DNA of 64,000 nt from Actimicrobium sp047621345 (lineage in GTDB: Bacteria > Pseudomonadota > Gammaproteobacteria > Burkholderiales > Burkholderiaceae_D). The first letter of the stretch is position 1; the number at the start of each line of letters is the position of its first letter. A program made the position numbers and the translations under genes. The DNA lies in the NCBI GenBank assembly GCA_047621345.1, contig JBLHLW010000010.1, positions 15,913 to 79,912 on the forward strand, read 5' to 3'. Shown piece after piece: positions 60,473 to 64,000 of the stretch. Below the pieces are notes generated by a model. It saw nothing but the letters and a program-made list of their open reading frames with translations, was not told the origin of the DNA and ran no database searches.

Positions 60473-61402
60473 ATGGCCGCACTTGTCATTGCTGAACACG
60501 ACAACGCTTCACTGAAAGCAAGTACCCTTAACACCATCGCAGCTGCCCTGTTGTGCGGTGGCGATGTCCACGTTCTGGTCGCAGGACACAACTGTAGTGC
60601 TGCGGCCGAGGCCGTAGCAAAAATTACTGGCGTTGCCAAGGTTCTGGTCGCGGACGGTGCACCTTTCGGTGACGGGCTGGCCGAGAACATTGCCGAGCAA
60701 GTGATTGCTCTGGCGTCGACATACAGCCATATCCTCGCACCGGCAACAGCCTACGGAAAAAATGTAGCGCCACGCGTGGCAGCACGGCTCGACGTTGGCC
60801 AGATTTCGGAAATCATCAAGGTCGATGCTCCAGATACGTTTGAGCGCCCAATTTATGCCGGTAATGCGATTGCGACGGTGCAGTCGCTGGATGCGATCAA
60901 GGTCATCACAGTGCGCACGACCGGTTTCGATGCTGCGCCGGCCGGTGGTTCGGCAACAATCGAAAATCTTGTTGCTGTCGCCGATTCAGGCAAGTCGGTA
61001 TTCGTGTCGCGCGAGCTGGCCAAGTCGGATCGTCCCGAATTGACTGCCGCTAAAGTCATCGTCTCCGGTGGTCGTGGCTTGGGCTCGGGCGATAATTTCA
61101 AGATTCTTGAGCCTCTGGCGGATCGTCTCGGGGCCGCCATGGGTGCTTCCCGCGCGGCAGTTGACGCTGGCTATGTGCCGAACGACTGGCAAGTTGGTCA
61201 GACCGGCAAGATTGTTGCTCCGCAGTTGTACATTGCGGTAGGCATTTCTGGCGCGATTCAGCATTTGGCCGGTATGAAGGACTCGAAGACCATCGTTGCG
61301 ATCAATAAAGATGCTGAGGCACCGATTTTTTCAGTCGCTGATTATGGTTTAGTGGGCGATCTGTTTGACGTCGTGCCGCAGTTGGTGACCGAGCTGGGTT
61401 GA
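60473..61402 (+). CDS. etfA: Electron transfer flavoprotein alpha subunit
   Basis: The 309-residue protein starts MAALVIAEHDNASLK and has the FAD-binding C-terminal signature in two parts: LYIAVGISGAIQHLAGMKDS, then KTIVAINKDAEAPIFSVADY. It forms the heterodimer with EtfB. I use the ATG at 60473; a TTG at 60455 is unlikely. Confidence 0.96.
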   Translation: MAALVIAEHDNASLKASTLNTIAAALLCGGDVHVLVAGHNCSAAAEAVAKITGVAKVLVADGAPFGDGLAENIAEQVIALASTYSHILAPATAYGKNVAPRVAARLDVGQISEIIKVDAPDTFERPIYAGNAIATVQSLDAIKVITVRTTGFDAAPAGGSATIENLVAVADSGKSVFVSRELAKSDRPELTAAKVIVSGGRGLGSGDNFKILEPLADRLGAAMGASRAAVDAGYVPNDWQVGQTGKIVAPQLYIAVGISGAIQHLAGMKDSKTIVAINKDAEAPIFSVADYGLVGDLFDVVPQLVTELG

Positions 61403-61497
61403 TTTTTTAATTACAAAAGGCGGGAACGACTGCTTGCCGCGCAACGTATGGCTGCGTGAACTGCATCGTATTTCACCCATATTCTAGGGAGTAACAC

Positions 61498-63288
61498 ATG
61501 AGCTATGTCGCCCCGCTGAAAGACATGCTGTTTGTCATGAATGAGCTGGCAGGTTTGTCCGATGTGAATGCGTTGCCCGGTTGCGAAGATGCGACACCGG
61601 AAACAGTTGAGGCAATTCTGGAAGAAAATGCCAAGTTCTGCGGCGAAGTCGTTGCGCCGTTGAACTGGGAGGGAGACAAGTCGCCGAGCTTCTGGCATGA
61701 CGGTCAGGTCACCACCACCAAGGGCTTCAAGGAGGCGTTCCAGTCTTTTGGTGAGGCGGGCTGGCAGGGCGTGCAGCACCCCGTTGAGTTCGGTGGTCAG
61801 GGTTTGCCAAAGCTGGTGGCGACGCCGTGTATAGAAATGGTCAACGCGGCCAATGTATCGTTCGCACTGTGCCCGATGCTCACCGATGGCGCCATCGAGG
61901 CCCTCATGACGGCTGGTTCGGATGAGCAGAAAGCCACTTATCTGACCAACCTGATTTCCGGAAAATGGACGGGGACGATGAACCTGACTGAGCCTCAGGC
62001 AGGTTCGGATCTGGCGATGGTGCGATCGCGCGCAGTGCCGCAGGATGACGGGTCGTTCAAGGTATTTGGCACCAAGATTTACATTACCTACGGCGAGCAC
62101 GATATGGCCGAAAACATCATTCATCTGGTGTTGGCGCGTACGCCCTCTGCGCCAGAGGGAATCAAAGGTATTTCGCTGTTCGTGGTGCCGAAGTTCAATG
62201 TCAATGCCGACGGTTCGCTGGGCTCCCGTAACGATGTCCATTGCGTTTCGATTGAACACAAGCTGGGTATCAAGGCTAGTCCGACCGCAGTGCTGCAATT
62301 CGGTGATCATGGCGGTGCTGTGGGTACGCTGGTCGGCGAAGAAAATCGTGGCCTCGAATACATGTTCGTGATGATGAACGCGGCCCGTTTTGCTGTCGGC
62401 ATGCAGGGTATCGGCGTGGCTGAACGCGCTTATCAGAAAGCGGCTCGTTATGCCAAGGATCGGGTGCAGTCACGCGATCTGGCGGGCTCCGCTGGTCCGG
62501 TGGCGATCATTCACCAACCCGATGTTCGCCGCATGTTGATGACGATGCGCTCGCAGATCGAGGCCTCGCGTGCGTTGTCGTATGTGACTGCCGCAGCGCA
62601 TGACGCTTCCCACCATCACACGGATGAAGCAACACGCAAAGCCAATAACCTGTTTTATGAGTTCATGGTGCCGATCGTTAAGGGCTGGTCGACCGAGTTG
62701 TCGATCGATGTCGCGTCGACCGGGGTGCAAATTCATGGTGGGATGGGCTTTATCGAGGAAACCGGCGCAGCGCAATACTATCGCGACGCCCGCATCCTGA
62801 CAATTTATGAAGGTACGACCGCCATTCAGGCCAATGACTTGATCGGGCGCAAGACCGCACGCGATGGTGGCGCTAACGCTAAAGCGATCATTGCACAGGT
62901 CCGCAATAGCGCAGAGGAATTGGCTGGATCCGACTCGGCAGACCTTGCAGCGATCCGGGTGCGACTGAACGACGCTGCGCAGGCACTCGAAGACGTGGTC
63001 AGTTATATTGCCGGGAATGCCAAGTCGGACATTAAGGGAGTTTTTTCTGGCAGCGTGCTGTACCTCAAGCTAGCCGGTATCGTTTTTGGTGGCTGGCAAA
63101 TGGCGCGTGCCGCACTAATCGCCGAGGAAAAGTTGCAGTCTGGTGATGGAGATGCTAGTTTCTATCGGGCCAAGATCGGAACTGCGCGCTTTTTTGCAGA
63201 TCATTTTCTGGCGCAGGCCGACGGCTACCGTGCCGCTATCGTCGAGGGGAGCGCCGGTGTCATGGCGCTGTCCGAAGATCAATTCTGA
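61498..63288 (+). CDS. Acyl-CoA dehydrogenase, long form with C-terminal extension
   Basis: This 596-residue flavoenzyme oxidises acyl-CoA to enoyl-CoA and passes electrons to EtfBA encoded just upstream. Visible motifs are GVQHPVEFGGQGLPKL, MNLTEPQAGSDLA (FAD-contacting), NAARFAVGMQGIGVAERAY and the catalytic-Glu loop ILTIYEGTTAIQANDLIGRK. About 170 residues follow this loop, as in the roughly 600-residue betaproteobacterial subclass with an acyl-CoA dehydrogenase C-terminal domain. Chain-length preference is not evident. Confidence 0.93.
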   Translation: MSYVAPLKDMLFVMNELAGLSDVNALPGCEDATPETVEAILEENAKFCGEVVAPLNWEGDKSPSFWHDGQVTTTKGFKEAFQSFGEAGWQGVQHPVEFGGQGLPKLVATPCIEMVNAANVSFALCPMLTDGAIEALMTAGSDEQKATYLTNLISGKWTGTMNLTEPQAGSDLAMVRSRAVPQDDGSFKVFGTKIYITYGEHDMAENIIHLVLARTPSAPEGIKGISLFVVPKFNVNADGSLGSRNDVHCVSIEHKLGIKASPTAVLQFGDHGGAVGTLVGEENRGLEYMFVMMNAARFAVGMQGIGVAERAYQKAARYAKDRVQSRDLAGSAGPVAIIHQPDVRRMLMTMRSQIEASRALSYVTAAAHDASHHHTDEATRKANNLFYEFMVPIVKGWSTELSIDVASTGVQIHGGMGFIEETGAAQYYRDARILTIYEGTTAIQANDLIGRKTARDGGANAKAIIAQVRNSAEELAGSDSADLAAIRVRLNDAAQALEDVVSYIAGNAKSDIKGVFSGSVLYLKLAGIVFGGWQMARAALIAEEKLQSGDGDASFYRAKIGTARFFADHFLAQADGYRAAIVEGSAGVMALSEDQF

Positions 63289-63311
63289 TCAAGTTGTGGC
63301 CGGTGGTGCAG

Positions 63312-63728
63312 TTAGCCGAATGCGCCACCAGTGAAAAGCAGGTCAAAGCCACGTGCTAGTGTCGCGATCAGGCTGGTGGCACCGATTGCCAGCGTGATTA
63401 CCAGCAGCATCGCCAGCCACCAGTGTGACTCGCTTTGCTTGTCGGAGTCCGGATTGAATTTTTGGTCCCATTTGTCGTCTGGGATTAATCCCAGCACTAA
63501 TGCTTCCAGGAAGCCGATCAGGACGGACAGCACCAGTGCGCCTGCTTGAAAGAGGCCATGTTGACCGATGCCTAGCCAGATCACCAGTAGCGTGACTGGT
63601 ACGCTCGCCAGATGCAACCATCCCCATTTATCGGTTGCGCCACGCAAATAGAATCGGTGCAAGCCTATGCCACCTGTCACGGTGGCTAGCAAGGTGGCGA
63701 AGGTTTTGTTCTTGTGTCTTGATGGCAT
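63312..63728 (-). CDS. TM2-domain-like membrane protein
   Basis: The 138-residue protein begins PSRHKNKTFATLLATVTGG, then IGLHRFYLRGATDKWGWLH, the TM2-type pattern of a hydrophobic helix followed by a G-x-HRFYL turn. Three to four membrane helices are visible. I start at 63728 because related proteins begin just before the KNKT segment; Met at 63770 is possible. Function unknown. It is convergent with the acyl-CoA dehydrogenase. Confidence 0.72.
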   Translation of the reverse strand: MPSRHKNKTFATLLATVTGGIGLHRFYLRGATDKWGWLHLASVPVTLLVIWLGIGQHGLFQAGALVLSVLIGFLEALVLGLIPDDKWDQKFNPDSDKQSESHWWLAMLLVITLAIGATSLIATLARGFDLLFTGGAFG

Positions 63729-63875
63729 GAAAAGTACCGCAGTAAGAGAAATGGAACAGAAGGTAATCAAGGCAGACGCGAAGTCTGGATCAAGGTCGAG
63801 CCGCAGTGTGCACTAGCTCCGGAGTCCCTGCAATGAGGGTAATCGCCGGGATTTAATCTCCGGATGGTTTAGGTG

Positions 63876-63905
63876 TTGCGACCGGTCCCTGCTTCAGGCT
63901 ATAAT
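63876..63905 (+). promoter_or_regulatory. Sigma-70-type promoter of rpsP
   Basis: TTGCGA (63876-63881) and TATAAT (63900-63905) are separated by 18 bases, with the -10 ending 41 bases before the rpsP ATG. Confidence 0.65.
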
Positions 63906-63946
63906 TCGCGGCTTTTTCCGTGTTTGAAACACTTATTGGAAATATT

Positions 63947-64000
63947 ATGGTCGTTATTCGTTTAGCTCGTGGAGGCGCAAAGAAGCGTCCTTTCTTCAAC
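63947..64000 (+). CDS. rpsP: 30S ribosomal protein S16 (first 18 codons, cut by window end)
   Basis: The frame starts VVIRLARGGAKKRPFFN after the ATG, which is the characteristic N-terminus of S16. TTGGAA lies at a suitable distance upstream and a good promoter precedes it. In most bacteria it heads rpsP-rimM-trmD-rplS; those genes would follow outside the window. Confidence 0.93.
   Translation, partial: MVVIRLARGGAKKRPFFN

Noticed and set aside
1..64000. tRNA or rRNA genes, CRISPR arrays, prophage genes, complete insertion sequences
   Set aside because: I looked for these on both strands and found none. In particular no tRNA was visible after ihfA-merR. A tRNAscan and ISfinder search would be the decisive test.

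Overview
The window looks like a chromosomal segment of a betaproteobacterium of the order Burkholderiales, most likely family Oxalobacteraceae (Herminiimonas/Herbaspirillum/Undibacterium type). This rests on the look of the proteins (Gram-negative porin, TamA/TamB, EtfBA plus a long acyl-CoA dehydrogenase, IHF-alpha followed by MerR), the moderately high GC content, and the gene order thrS-infC-rpmI-rplT-pheS-pheT-ihfA-merR. I saw no tRNA, rRNA, CRISPR array, prophage or intact insertion sequence.

Positions 1-10.7 kb hold a minus-strand c-di-GMP/two-component operon. In order of transcription it has a PAS-GGDEF(degenerate)-EAL-REC-PAS protein, a 104-residue solo domain, an HDOD protein, a sensor kinase, a REC-HD-GYP regulator and a short REC regulator, mostly joined by ATGA/TGATG-type overlaps. 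The kinase-HD-GYP-REC block has been duplicated in tandem and the downstream copy is decaying. Its kinase is intact, its HD-GYP gene carries a 20-nt and a 2-nt deletion, and its REC gene is reduced to 11 codons. The space between the copies holds debris, including two short pieces of tamA fused together and a REP-like palindrome also found beside the other copy.

Positions 10.8-24 kb carry tamA-tamB (outer-membrane translocation), a patatin-like lipase, a REC-EAL regulator with altered catalytic motifs, two small proteins, galE, an exopolyphosphatase, a histone-H1-like Lys/Ala-rich protein and an OlsB-like acyltransferase. Positions 24-32 kb are the translation operon. It is preceded by what appears to be a transcription attenuator with a Thr-rich leader peptide. 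infC appears to start at ATA, and hairpins lie before rpmI and pheS.

Positions 32-41 kb are an accessory and metabolic stretch. It contains a phosphopantetheinyl transferase next to a 1334-residue Pls/PosA-type synthetase (epsilon-poly-lysine synthetase architecture), two multi-/di-haem cytochromes c, LrgA/LrgB, a ferredoxin and phosphatidylserine decarboxylase. Positions 41-48 kb carry a type I secretion ABC transporter and HlyD adaptor, a divergent M23 peptidase and a GGDEF cyclase. Positions 48-64 kb carry a LysE exporter, glnS, a 0.9-kb non-coding stretch leading to a structured porin leader, an alpha-carbonic anhydrase with a long N-terminal stalk, a DUF1499 protein, a CoA transferase, a glycerophosphodiesterase, alaS, tusA, etfBA with an acyl-CoA dehydrogenase, a TM2-like protein and the first 18 codons of rpsP.

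The most interesting items are the Pls/PosA + PPTase pair, the thrS leader-peptide attenuator, and the decaying duplicated signalling module with its tamA-derived debris. All functions are read from motifs and architecture by eye; no database search was run.
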